A DNA stretch of 50,886 nt, taken from assembly GCF_003570725.1 (NCBI RefSeq), contig NZ_QWVS01000041.1:1-50886 (forward strand), written 5' to 3'. This document shows, piece by piece, positions 1-7,442 of the stretch (positions are counted from its first letter, which is position 1; each line of letters opens with the position of its first letter). Position numbers and translations under genes: made by a program. The notes beneath the pieces were generated by a model. It had not been told where the DNA came from and did no database searches. It worked only from the letters and a program-made list of their open reading frames with translations. Source of the DNA: Peribacillus asahii (GTDB lineage: Bacteria; Bacillota; Bacilli; Bacillales; DSM-1321).

Positions 1-394
1 TTGTTTACAACAAGTCACAAGAAACCGATTGTACCCATTAGAAATAATGGTACAAAGAAATTAAATCCTACGGCTTGACCAAAGGAGCAAAACGTTTATC
101 GGAAATCTACTTATGAGTAATTTATAAGGAAAATTAGATAAGTTTTGTAGAGCGGTGAGACTACACAATAGTAGCTCGCTTTTTTGTTGCTTATGAATCG
201 GAAAGGAGCCATTTCGTTTTCAGGTTGTATGTAGCAATTATTTATATATGAAGTAATATTAATAATTCATTAATAGTTAGTTAAGGTTTTGTTAACAAAA
301 ATGTAAGATTTATGATTAAGGTTTATAGTTCTTTTGTTTTATAATATGAGTAACTTAAATATATTATTATGTTATAGAGAATGAGGGAACAACT
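1..394. other. Intergenic left edge with one hairpin
   Basis: No gene is supported here. Positions 152-186 form an imperfect hairpin (arms GAG..CTAC and GTAGCTCGC around ACAATA) followed by six Ts, so it may be the terminator of a gene or RNA lying to the left. A TATAAT box at 340-345 lies about 50 bases before the first gene and may be its -10 element; no good -35 is visible. The minus strand of 1-80 reads briefly like a hydrophobic protein tail, but it is too short to call. Confidence 0.4.
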
Positions 395-637
395 ATGATG
401 CAAGTGTACTGTTGTAAATCATGTCAAAAGAGCTATGAGAATTATCAAGACCTTCAACATATTGATTCCATTATAGAGCAGGGAATATGCTGTGTATGTC
501 GAAACGATGCCGCTTATTGTACGCAATGTAATATGTATTATTTTTATGAGGAAGCTCATGCAATAATAGGAAATGAAAGTAATTTATGTACAGAGCATTA
601 TCAGAATTTTCTGATAAAGAGTATAGTGCTAAATTAG
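395..637 (+). CDS. Small cysteine-rich, zinc-ribbon-like hypothetical protein
   Basis: An 80-residue protein that I do not recognise. It has several cysteine pairs of the CxxC kind (CCKSC near residue 6, CCVC near 32, CTQC near 42, then C-TEH near 65), the pattern of a small zinc-binding domain. There is no signal peptide or membrane segment. GAGGG lies about 6 bases before a double ATG (395 and 398), so either could start translation. A terminator follows at 652-690, so it looks monocistronic. Metal binding is inferred from the cysteine spacing only. Confidence 0.6.
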   Translation: MMQVYCCKSCQKSYENYQDLQHIDSIIEQGICCVCRNDAAYCTQCNMYYFYEEAHAIIGNESNLCTEHYQNFLIKSIVLN

Positions 638-651
638 TGTTAAAATAAATG

Positions 652-690
652 AAAAACACAATCGACTAAGAAGTTGAATTGTGTTTTTTG
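652..690 (+). terminator. Rho-independent terminator after the Cys-rich gene
   Basis: AAACACAAT pairs with ATTGTGTTT, with further pairing inside (CGACT/AGTTG), and a T-run follows the 3' arm. Confidence 0.8.
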
Positions 691-726
691 TTTTTAAAAC
701 AGAAATTTGACATCTTTGAAATAAAG

Positions 727-755
727 TTGTAAAAAAAAGGAACATTATCTATAAT
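727..755 (+). promoter_or_regulatory. Likely sigma-A promoter of yneK
   Basis: TTGTAA (727-732) and a perfect TATAAT (750-755) are 17 bases apart, ending about 40 bases before the yneK start. Confidence 0.55.
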
Positions 756-794
756 ATAAATTAAGAGAATCTTGTACATATGAGGTGAAGATTC

Positions 795-1226
795 ATGCTT
801 GAAGGTTGGTTCCTATGGTTTATTCTGTTTTGGGTTCTTACGTTAGTGCTGCTAATGGGAATTGGTGGTTTCTTTATGTTTCGAAAGTTTTTAAAACGGT
901 TACCAAAGCAGGATGGAAAATCCGATATGGATTGGGAAGAATATTACGTGAAACAAACAAAGGAATTGTGGTCGCACGATCAAAAAGTTTTATTAGACGA
1001 TTTAGTTGACCCTGTACCAGAATTATTTCGAGATGTTGCTCGTCATAAAATTGCCGGTAAAATTGGCGAATTGGCATTGAAGGAGAAAGCGAACGAAATT
1101 ACTGAGGATTTAATCATTCGTGGATATATTATCGCAACACCGAAGCGTGATCATAAGTTTTTAAAGAAAAAACTTCTTGAACGGGAAATAAATATGAGCC
1201 CATATGAGCATTTGTTTGAATCATAA
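795..1226 (+). CDS. yneK: YneK-like membrane-anchored protein (DUF2621)
   Basis: A 143-residue protein with one N-terminal membrane segment (about residues 5-28, very hydrophobic) and a charged soluble remainder containing WEEYY and DPVPELFRDVARHKIAGKIG, typical of the YneK/DUF2621 family of Bacillus. Function is unknown. In B. subtilis yneK lies just before cotM-sspP-sspO-citB; here sbcD and sbcC separate it from cotM. AGGTG lies a few bases before the ATG. A -10/-35 pair at 727-755 and a terminator after the stop suggest a single-gene transcript. Confidence 0.8.
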   Translation: MLEGWFLWFILFWVLTLVLLMGIGGFFMFRKFLKRLPKQDGKSDMDWEEYYVKQTKELWSHDQKVLLDDLVDPVPELFRDVARHKIAGKIGELALKEKANEITEDLIIRGYIIATPKRDHKFLKKKLLEREINMSPYEHLFES

Positions 1227-1236
1227 CAATAAAATG

Positions 1237-1266
1237 GACAGGTTCTTTAGGAGCTTGTCTTTTATT
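1237..1266 (+). terminator. Terminator after yneK
   Basis: GACAGGTTC pairs (with G-U wobbles) with GAGCTTGTC around a TTTAG loop, followed by TTTT. Confidence 0.6.
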
Positions 1267-1316
1267 ACACAATAAAAAAGAACGTGTGTGCGCTTTTAAA
1301 ATTAATGTAGATATTT

Positions 1317-1325
1317 TGCTATAAT
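1317..1325 (+). promoter_or_regulatory. Extended -10 element upstream of sbcD
   Basis: TTGCTATAAT (TGn plus TATAAT at 1320-1325) lies about 28 bases before the sbcD start. The -35 region is weak, as is common for extended -10 promoters. Confidence 0.5.
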
Positions 1326-1352
1326 AATAGAAAAAGAAAGGACGTGAGAGGG

Positions 1353-2498
1353 ATGAAGTTTATTCATACCGCTGATTGGCATTTAGGAAAGGTTGTACAT
1401 GGTGTTCATATGACAGAAGACCAACGATTTGCGCTGCAGCAGTTTATAGAAGTAGTAGAAGAGGAAAAGCCGGATGCTGTTGTCATTGCCGGTGATTTGT
1501 ATGACCGCTCTGTTCCACCAACCGAAGCAGTGGAGCTTTTAGATCAAACATTATATAAAATCAATGTAGAAATGAAAACACCGATTGTGGCTATCTCAGG
1601 TAATCATGACTCGGCGGAACGACTATCTTTTGGTTCGACTTGGTATCGTCAAAGCCAGCTTTATTTAGAGGGGAGAATCGTCAATAGTTTTGAGCCTGCT
1701 CGGATTAATGGTGTGAATTTTTATAGTGTCCCTTATGCTGAGCCTGGTGTTGTGCGTCAAATTATAGGAGATCCTCATATTCAATCGCATCAAGAGGCGA
1801 TGAAAGCAATTACAGATCGAATTTCTGAAACGTTGAATCCAAATGAAGCGAATGTGTTAGTCGGTCATGCTTTCGTATTAGGAGGTAAGGAAACTGATTC
1901 AGAGCGTGTACTATCAGTTGGCGGGACGGGGTGTGTGCACGTTGATGTTTTTGATGCCTTTGATTATACAGCGTTAGGACATTTACATAGTCCTGATGCA
2001 ATCCGTCATCCGAAGGTTTACTATTCAGGCTCACTATTAAAATATTCTTTTTCAGAAGCGACTCAGAAGAAGTCGTTGTCCATTATTGAAATGAAGGAGA
2101 ATGGTGATTTTGATTTACGATATCGTTCGTTAACACCGAAGCGGGATGTACGTGAACTCGCAGGGTATATGGAAGAATTATTAGACCCTAGCTTCTATCA
2201 ACATCAACAAATAGAAGATTACTTAAAAATTACGCTATTAGATGAAGGATCCTTGATCGATCCGATTAATAGACTGCGTCAAGTGTATCCTAATGTGCTT
2301 CATCTGGAGCGAAAATGGGATGTTATGGATTTGCGAAGAAAGCAATCTTTTTCTTCTATTAAAGATGAACGGAAATCGGAACTAGATTTATTTGAAACAT
2401 TTTATAATGAAATGACCGATCGTGAATTCGATCAAAAGAAACGAGATGTCATGATTGCTGTGATTGATTCGGTGAAGCAAGAGGAGGGAGAAAAATGA
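1353..2498 (+). CDS. sbcD: SbcD, nuclease subunit of the SbcCD exonuclease
   Basis: A 381-residue Mre11-family calcineurin-like phosphoesterase. It forms the Mn-dependent nuclease half of SbcCD, which cuts hairpins, cruciforms and protein-blocked DNA ends. Metal-binding motifs are in order: HTADWHLG at the N-terminus, AGDLYDR near residue 46, SGNHDS near 83, GHAFVLGG and ALGHLH in the middle. The ATG at 1353 is preferred over the in-frame GTG at 1344 because AAAGGA (1337-1342) is then about 10 bases upstream. The stop overlaps the sbcC start (ATGA), so the two are translationally coupled. Length is normal for the family. Confidence 0.95.
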   Translation: MKFIHTADWHLGKVVHGVHMTEDQRFALQQFIEVVEEEKPDAVVIAGDLYDRSVPPTEAVELLDQTLYKINVEMKTPIVAISGNHDSAERLSFGSTWYRQSQLYLEGRIVNSFEPARINGVNFYSVPYAEPGVVRQIIGDPHIQSHQEAMKAITDRISETLNPNEANVLVGHAFVLGGKETDSERVLSVGGTGCVHVDVFDAFDYTALGHLHSPDAIRHPKVYYSGSLLKYSFSEATQKKSLSIIEMKENGDFDLRYRSLTPKRDVRELAGYMEELLDPSFYQHQQIEDYLKITLLDEGSLIDPINRLRQVYPNVLHLERKWDVMDLRRKQSFSSIKDERKSELDLFETFYNEMTDREFDQKKRDVMIAVIDSVKQEEGEK

Positions 2499-5400
2499 AA
2501 CCGCTGAAATTAACGATGCAGGCATTTGGTCCGTATGCCAATTGTGAAACGATTGATTTTACTGAACTTGCTAATCGCACGATGTTTGTTATTTCTGGAA
2601 AAACTGGTGCTGGAAAAACGACCATTTTTGATGGGATTAGTTTTGCGATTTACGGAAAGGCGAGTGGTGAAGATCGAAATGGCTCAGATTTAAGAAGTCA
2701 ATTTGCAGAAGAGCATATGATAACAAGTGTGTCACTGGAATTTAGACTACGTGGAAAAACTTATTTTATCCAGCGCTCGCCGCAACAAGAACGAAAGAAG
2801 AAATCAGGAGAGGGAACAACGACTATTGGGGCGAAAGCAGAGCTCTATGAATTATCTGTAGATGGTGATAAGAAATTACTTGGAGCGAATGTGCGTGAAG
2901 TAGATGAAAACATTAAACACATTATCGGAATTGATGCTAATCAATTTCGTCAAATCTTAATGATCCCACAAGGGGAATTTCGAAAGCTATTAACGTCTGA
3001 GAGTAAAGAGAAAGAACAAATTCTTCAGAAGTTATTTCATACAGAACAATATAAACGAATTGAAGAGAAACTGAAAGAAGACGCCTCATTTTTAAAAAGA
3101 GAATGTGAAAAAAATTTGCAAGCGCGTATGGATTTGTTAAAAAGTATCATCGTTTCCGATAATGAAGAATTGCAAACAGCGATAGCGGCGGCTGAACCGA
3201 ATGAACAGCTCATTCTTCCTTTATTAGCAGACGAGATTGCAGCCTCTATCCAACAGCGAGATGCATATAACCGTCAATTAAAAGAGAAACAAGAATCTCG
3301 TGATTTATTACACCAAGAGATTACGAAGGCTGAACAAGTACTGCAACTATTTGCTGAAAAGGAAAAGCGACATCATGAGAAAGAAGAGTTAGAAGCTAAG
3401 CGAACTCAAATAGAAGAATGGAAAGAAAATTTGAAAAGAGCTCAGAAGGCTTCGTTGCTTGAAAAGCAGGAACAGTATTATTTGCGTGTCGGTAGAGAAA
3501 AACAAAATAATGAAGAGGAACTAAAGAAGTTAGCTGTGCAAGCAGATCAGCTAGCTGTTCAACATCAACAATTAGCACAAATATATGAATCAGAGCTTTC
3601 AAAAGCAGGGGAACGAGAAGAAGCGATGTGTGCCGTTCATCAGCTGCAGCAACTAAAAGAGTCTGTTTTTTCATTTATTCAACTTCAGACAGATGTTCAA
3701 CAAAGTGAAGAGAAGTGGAAGCAAAGTATTGTAAAACGAGAAGCAGCAGAGCAAACTTTAGTGGAAAAAGAACGGTTGGTTGAACAAATTTTACAAACAA
3801 AAGCTGATGTTGAACAAGCTACATTGCTTTATGCTGAGAAAGAGCGGGAAGCGGAAAAGAATGAAGCGTTGTTAACAAAGTTAACTAAGCTTTCGGACAG
3901 CCTAAATGCACTGAAAAATGCAGAACAACAAAAAAATGAACAACTGCAGCAATTAAGGAATAAAATGGAGCTGCAAGTTCAAGAGCAGCAGCGTTTTGCA
4001 GAGCTTGAAGAAAAATGGAGAACAAGTCAGGCTGGTTTATTAGCAAGAACATTGCAAGCAGGGCATGCTTGTCCAGTTTGTGGTGCAGAGGATCATCCGA
4101 GCCCGGCCCATTTGCTTGAAGAAATGCCGTCAGAAGCAGATATGAAGCAGCAAAAGCAACGTGTAACAGAAAGGGAAGAGCAAAAACGCAAAAAAGAGAG
4201 TGAATTTTTTCAAGCAGAGTCCCAATTTAATTCGTTGCAAAAGCGGGTTCAGGAACAAGAAGAAGAACTAATCGAAATCGTTCCAACGTTTGAGCGTAAT
4301 AAATTGTCCTCTTATCAACATGATTATCACGAACAAGCTGCCAGACTTCGTTTAGAGTTAACTCAATTGCTTCAAAAGAAGCAAGCGCTAAAACATTTAG
4401 AAGCAAAACTCTTACAAGTAAAAGAAGAGGTACAGGAGCTAAAAGCAGGTCTTATACAATGGAAAGAAGTAGAGGATCAGGCTAAAACGATTTATATCGA
4501 ACAGAAAACGAAGCTTACAGGATTAACAGAATCGCTTCCAGAACAAATTCGTACAAAACAGGCTTATTTACTTACCTTGAATGAAGCGATAGCCACACAA
4601 AAGAAACTGCAAGAAGCATTTGAGCATGCGCAAATAGCTTTACAAAAAGCAAAGGAACAGGAGTCTGCTATTCGTACAGAAAAAGAAATAGTAGAGAAAA
4701 AGGTGACCTCCTTACAGCGAGAATTAGATGAGGAACGAACAAAATTCAGTGCAGATATGACAAAGCAAGGATTTGCCACCTATAAAGAGTATGGGGCTGC
4801 GAAACGAACTGAAAGTGAAATAGAGTCGATGGAAAAAGAAATTCAACAGTACGAACAGCAATGGCAAACGATTACGAGTTTGTATCATGATGTTGAATTG
4901 AAACTTATGGGAGTTACTCGCCCTGATTTAATTAGTCTTCAGGCCACTTTTAAACGACTTAATGAGGAACTTGAATTGCTTCGTCATCAACAAAACGAAG
5001 TAACCATAGCGCAGCAAAAGAACGAACAGATTCAAGCAACATTAATGGAAATGAAAGAGCAACAGCAAGAAATGGAAGAAAGGTATAGTATCATCGGGCA
5101 TTTATATGAAATGGCAAGAGGACAAAATCCATTTAGAATCACGTTTGAGCGCTATGTACTCGCAGCTTTTTTAGATGATATTTTAAAAGAGGCCAATACA
5201 CGTTTATTGAAAATGACGAGCGGACGTTACCAATTGCTACGTAAATTAGATCCGGCACGTAGAAATATTCAAAGTGGGTTAGAACTATCCGTATATGATC
5301 AATATACAAGTCAAGAACGTCATGTGAAAACATTGTCAGGTGGCGAAAGTTTTAAAGCAGCACTTGCTCTTGCATTAGGGCTTGCAGACGTTGTTCAAAA

Positions 5401-5629
5401 TCATGCAGGCGGAATCTCATTAGAAACGATGTTTATTGATGAAGGATTTGGGACATTAGATCCGGAATCTTTAGATCAGGCCATTGAGGCACTGATGGAT
5501 ATTCAAAGCAGCGGCCGCTTAGTCGGAATTATTTCGCATGTGCCAGAATTAAAGGAGAGAATTGATGCACAGCTTGAAGTAGTGGCTACTCAAAAAGGCA
5601 GTCGAACGGCATTTTGCTTCTCAAGTTAG
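2495..5629 (+). CDS. sbcC: SbcC, SMC-like ATPase subunit of SbcCD
   Basis: A 1044-residue Rad50/SMC-type protein. Walker A is GKTGAGKT (residues 35-42). Two long coiled-coil arms flank a zinc-hook CPVCG (Cys526 and Cys529), then the LSGGES signature (near 947) and the Walker B segment MFIDEGFGTLD. The hook dimerises SbcC and the ATPase head opens DNA ends to SbcD. It starts with the ATGA overlap of sbcD. Its stop is three bases from the end of the convergent cotM gene, with no obvious terminator between them. In B. subtilis sbcDC sits by addAB, so its position here inside the yneK-cotM interval is a local rearrangement relative to that genome. Confidence 0.95.
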   Translation: MKPLKLTMQAFGPYANCETIDFTELANRTMFVISGKTGAGKTTIFDGISFAIYGKASGEDRNGSDLRSQFAEEHMITSVSLEFRLRGKTYFIQRSPQQERKKKSGEGTTTIGAKAELYELSVDGDKKLLGANVREVDENIKHIIGIDANQFRQILMIPQGEFRKLLTSESKEKEQILQKLFHTEQYKRIEEKLKEDASFLKRECEKNLQARMDLLKSIIVSDNEELQTAIAAAEPNEQLILPLLADEIAASIQQRDAYNRQLKEKQESRDLLHQEITKAEQVLQLFAEKEKRHHEKEELEAKRTQIEEWKENLKRAQKASLLEKQEQYYLRVGREKQNNEEELKKLAVQADQLAVQHQQLAQIYESELSKAGEREEAMCAVHQLQQLKESVFSFIQLQTDVQQSEEKWKQSIVKREAAEQTLVEKERLVEQILQTKADVEQATLLYAEKEREAEKNEALLTKLTKLSDSLNALKNAEQQKNEQLQQLRNKMELQVQEQQRFAELEEKWRTSQAGLLARTLQAGHACPVCGAEDHPSPAHLLEEMPSEADMKQQKQRVTEREEQKRKKESEFFQAESQFNSLQKRVQEQEEELIEIVPTFERNKLSSYQHDYHEQAARLRLELTQLLQKKQALKHLEAKLLQVKEEVQELKAGLIQWKEVEDQAKTIYIEQKTKLTGLTESLPEQIRTKQAYLLTLNEAIATQKKLQEAFEHAQIALQKAKEQESAIRTEKEIVEKKVTSLQRELDEERTKFSADMTKQGFATYKEYGAAKRTESEIESMEKEIQQYEQQWQTITSLYHDVELKLMGVTRPDLISLQATFKRLNEELELLRHQQNEVTIAQQKNEQIQATLMEMKEQQQEMEERYSIIGHLYEMARGQNPFRITFERYVLAAFLDDILKEANTRLLKMTSGRYQLLRKLDPARRNIQSGLELSVYDQYTSQERHVKTLSGGESFKAALALALGLADVVQNHAGGISLETMFIDEGFGTLDPESLDQAIEALMDIQSSGRLVGIISHVPELKERIDAQLEVVATQKGSRTAFCFSS

Positions 5630-5632
5630 AAG

Positions 5633-6034
5633 CTATTCAATTTTAATAATTGTTTGTATAGGGCAAGTATGAAATTTATGAATGCGAATAGTTAATAGTG
5701 AATAAGCATACTCAGCACGTATTTGATGATGATAAAGTGAAAAGGGGAAATGAATCACCCGTTCTATTATGTTGGGGTGTCCTTGTTTGGCTGAGCTAGA
5801 CTTATCGCGCACGGAAATGGTAAGTGCATCATGTTGAAGTCTCACACTAAGATCTTCTGTTTTGTAGTTTTCTAAAGCTGCTTCAATAAAATATTCGTCA
5901 TCACTTTCATAAATATCAATAAAAAATGTTTCGTCATCTAAAATTTGAGTATGAGGATCGAGAAAAAATTTCTTCACCCATTCGTCAAATAATTGGGCCT
6001 CTGTCTGTTGTTTCTTGCTGTCTGGTTCTTGCAT
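5633..6034 (-). CDS. cotM: CotM-like Hsp20-family spore coat protein
   Basis: A 133-residue protein with an alpha-crystallin/Hsp20-like core (residues about 30-130: DETFFIDIYESDDEYFIEAALENY, LSVRLQHDALTISVRDK, RVIHFPFSL). CotM is an outer spore coat protein made in the mother cell. The ATG at 6034 is chosen because GGGGGA lies 7 bases upstream; longer in-frame starts lack a ribosome binding site. Neighbours sspP and sspO on the same strand match the B. subtilis order. The typical C-terminal IXI motif of Hsp20 chaperones is not clear, as in other coat-type members. Confidence 0.8.
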   Translation of the reverse strand: MQEPDSKKQQTEAQLFDEWVKKFFLDPHTQILDDETFFIDIYESDDEYFIEAALENYKTEDLSVRLQHDALTISVRDKSSSAKQGHPNIIERVIHFPFSLYHHQIRAEYAYSLLTIRIHKFHTCPIQTIIKIE

Positions 6035-6198
6035 ATTCATTCCCCCGTAACACCTTTTAAACCCTTTAATATTATTGTATGTCATGAGTTTGTAGAAAGG
6101 TTACGGGATAAAAACTTATTTTTGGAAAGTTAAGTGAAGGAATATTTTCAGTCATAAATGAACAAACGTTATTTAGCAGAATCTTTTGAAAAATGAAT

Positions 6199-6234
6199 GA
6201 AAGTGCGGTGGCTGTTGTAGTCACCGCACTTTTT
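6199..6234. terminator. Hairpin between sspP and cotM
   Basis: AAAGTGCGGTG pairs with CACCGCACTTT (11 bp), with the T-run best on the plus strand. It lies just after the sspP stop and probably ends that transcript. Confidence 0.6.
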
Positions 6235-6241
6235 CATTGTA

Positions 6242-6388
6242 CTACATATCATGATGGCTATTATGTTTTTGACGGCTATGGTTTCGATTTTTTACTTTAT
6301 GGGAGCCGCTTAGTGGTGCGGGTTGTCCAGAATTATTTCTTTGTGTAGATTGTTTATTATTATTATCTTGTTCATCTTTTCTTGTCAC
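6242..6388 (-). CDS. sspP: SspP, small acid-soluble spore protein P
   Basis: A 48-residue protein starting with GTG; GGAGGG lies 7-8 bases upstream on the minus strand. The sequence contains [19 protein letters not shown] and ends in HHDM, closely following SspP of B. subtilis in length and pattern. SASP-P is a minor spore-core protein made in the forespore late in sporulation. It lies between cotM and sspO on the same strand, as in B. subtilis. It was too short for a standard open-reading-frame cut-off and was found by direct translation. Confidence 0.85.
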   Translation of the reverse strand: MTRKDEQDNNNKQSTQRNNSGQPAPLSGSHKVKNRNHSRQKHNSHHDM

Positions 6389-6583
6389 TAGTAATCCCTC
6401 CTGTTTTTAGACTAAGTAAATGAACAGTATGATTTCAATGCGATTTAGTTCATTCGTATGAAACCATGGCTTAACAGTGCCTTTTTTTAAGATAAGCAGT
6501 GTTTACAAAATTATTCTGTACATATTCTGTCCAAAAGCGTAACAAGCTATGGAAGCAGACTAAAGTAAGGAGTTGAAAGTGAA

Positions 6584-6844
6584 GTGCAAGATAAATATGA
6601 TAAACGACGTGCTTTTCAAGAAGCACAAAATCAGTATAAACAAGCGATAGATACGTTTCAAGGCATGGAGCCTAATAGTCCAGGTTATGGAAGTGAGCTA
6701 AAACATGTTAAGCAAGAGGTGAATGAGGCCTATCAACAAATTCAAACTGCTTTGACAACAGCTTCTGAACATCAACGTGTGCAATTAGAACAATTTGAAA
6801 AAGATTTACAAGGCATTATCCAAACGGTTAATGAAGAACAATAA
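6584..6844 (+). CDS. Small helical hypothetical protein
   Basis: An 86-residue, Gln/Glu-rich protein predicted to be mostly helical (AFQEAQNQYKQAIDTF, EVNEAYQQIQTALTTA, QLEQFEKDLQGIIQTV). It has no membrane segment or cysteine. The start is GTG with AAGGAG about 11 bases upstream; no better in-frame start exists. The pattern vaguely resembles the YtzC/DUF2524 small proteins, but this is not firm. It is inserted between sspP and sspO on the opposite strand, with a shared bidirectional hairpin towards sspO. Confidence 0.65.
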   Translation: MQDKYDKRRAFQEAQNQYKQAIDTFQGMEPNSPGYGSELKHVKQEVNEAYQQIQTALTTASEHQRVQLEQFEKDLQGIIQTVNEEQ

Positions 6845-6846
6845 TA

Positions 6847-6886
6847 AAGATCTTTCTTATGCCTAAACAGCATAAGAAAGATCCTT
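6847..6886. terminator. Bidirectional hairpin between the 86-aa gene and sspO
   Basis: GATCTTTCTTATG pairs perfectly with CATAAGAAAGATC (13 bp) around a 9-base loop. It sits between two convergent stop codons and so can serve both genes. Confidence 0.75.
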
Positions 6887-6898
6887 ATCTAAAATAGA

Positions 6899-7042
6899 TT
6901 ATTGATTCTTCTTCCGTTTCTTATTATTTTGCTTTTGAGCTTCTGTAAGGGGCTCGTTGACAGGAAGTTCTGCATTAAAAGCAGCTCCTTTTTGAGCATC
7001 TGTTCCGTTCATCCCAGGATGACCAGCTTTTTGTTTCGACAT
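6899..7042 (-). CDS. sspO: SspO, small acid-soluble spore protein O
   Basis: A 47-residue protein: it starts [19 protein letters not shown], continues [18 protein letters not shown] and ends in NKKRKKNQ. This is almost identical in pattern to SspO (CotK) of B. subtilis. It is a minor forespore protein of the spore core. GGAGGTG lies 7 bases before the ATG on the minus strand. Its place next to citB and sspP matches the B. subtilis arrangement. Confidence 0.92.
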   Translation of the reverse strand: MSKQKAGHPGMNGTDAQKGAAFNAELPVNEPLTEAQKQNNKKRKKNQ

Positions 7043-7220
7043 AAAAATCACCTCCAACAATAGATTTCCATATTAAGTATTTTTTATGTAAAAAAAGTGT
7101 TTAAAGTATGTGGTGATTTCCTAATATAATATTATCGGGTGCAAGTAAAGGAAGTTATTGAAAACGATTCTCAACACAGAGCTATTCTTTCCGAAAATCT
7201 AAGAGTAAATACATTTTTTT

Positions 7221-7235
7221 ATAAGAAAAACTTAT
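7221..7235 (+). promoter_or_regulatory. CcpC-type operator upstream of citB
   Basis: ATAA-GAAAAAC-TTAT exactly fits the published CcpC dyad ATAA-N7-TTAT; ATAAG...CTTAT is a palindrome. CcpC is the citrate-responsive LysR regulator of citB in B. subtilis. The box lies about 210 bases before the aconitase start. Binding is inferred from the motif. Confidence 0.55.
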
Positions 7236-7242
7236 CAAAAAC

Positions 7243-7260
7243 AATAACTTTCTTGTTATT
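7243..7260 (+). promoter_or_regulatory. Second perfect palindrome in the citB control region
   Basis: AATAAC-TTTCTT-GTTATT, six-base perfect arms, lies 8 bases after the CcpC-type box. A TATACT sequence (7265-7270), the likely -10 element, follows within 5 bases. It may be the second CcpC contact site or an overlapping operator. Confidence 0.45.
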
Positions 7261-7442
7261 TACTTATACTATTTTTTATATTAAAATTGAAACGAAGGAA
7301 AAGTTAGGATGGAAGAAAAAACAGAGTTTTCGACAAAACTAGCTTTTTTACTTATATGTAGTGTAGACATGGTTTTAATAAAAACCACGTTTTGCTTCTT
7401 TGTGCAGAATTTCTGCGAGTTTTAATAGGGGGTAATATTCTG

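Noticed and set aside
1..200. A possible riboswitch at the left edge
   Set aside because: There is one hairpin with a T-run, but I see no conserved riboswitch core motif.
7185..7200. A possible CodY box before citB
   Set aside because: Only about 10 of 15 bases match the CodY consensus, too few in AT-rich DNA.
7139..7342. A 67-codon open frame upstream of citB
   Set aside because: It runs through the palindromic citB control region, has no ribosome site and has a random, AT-driven composition.
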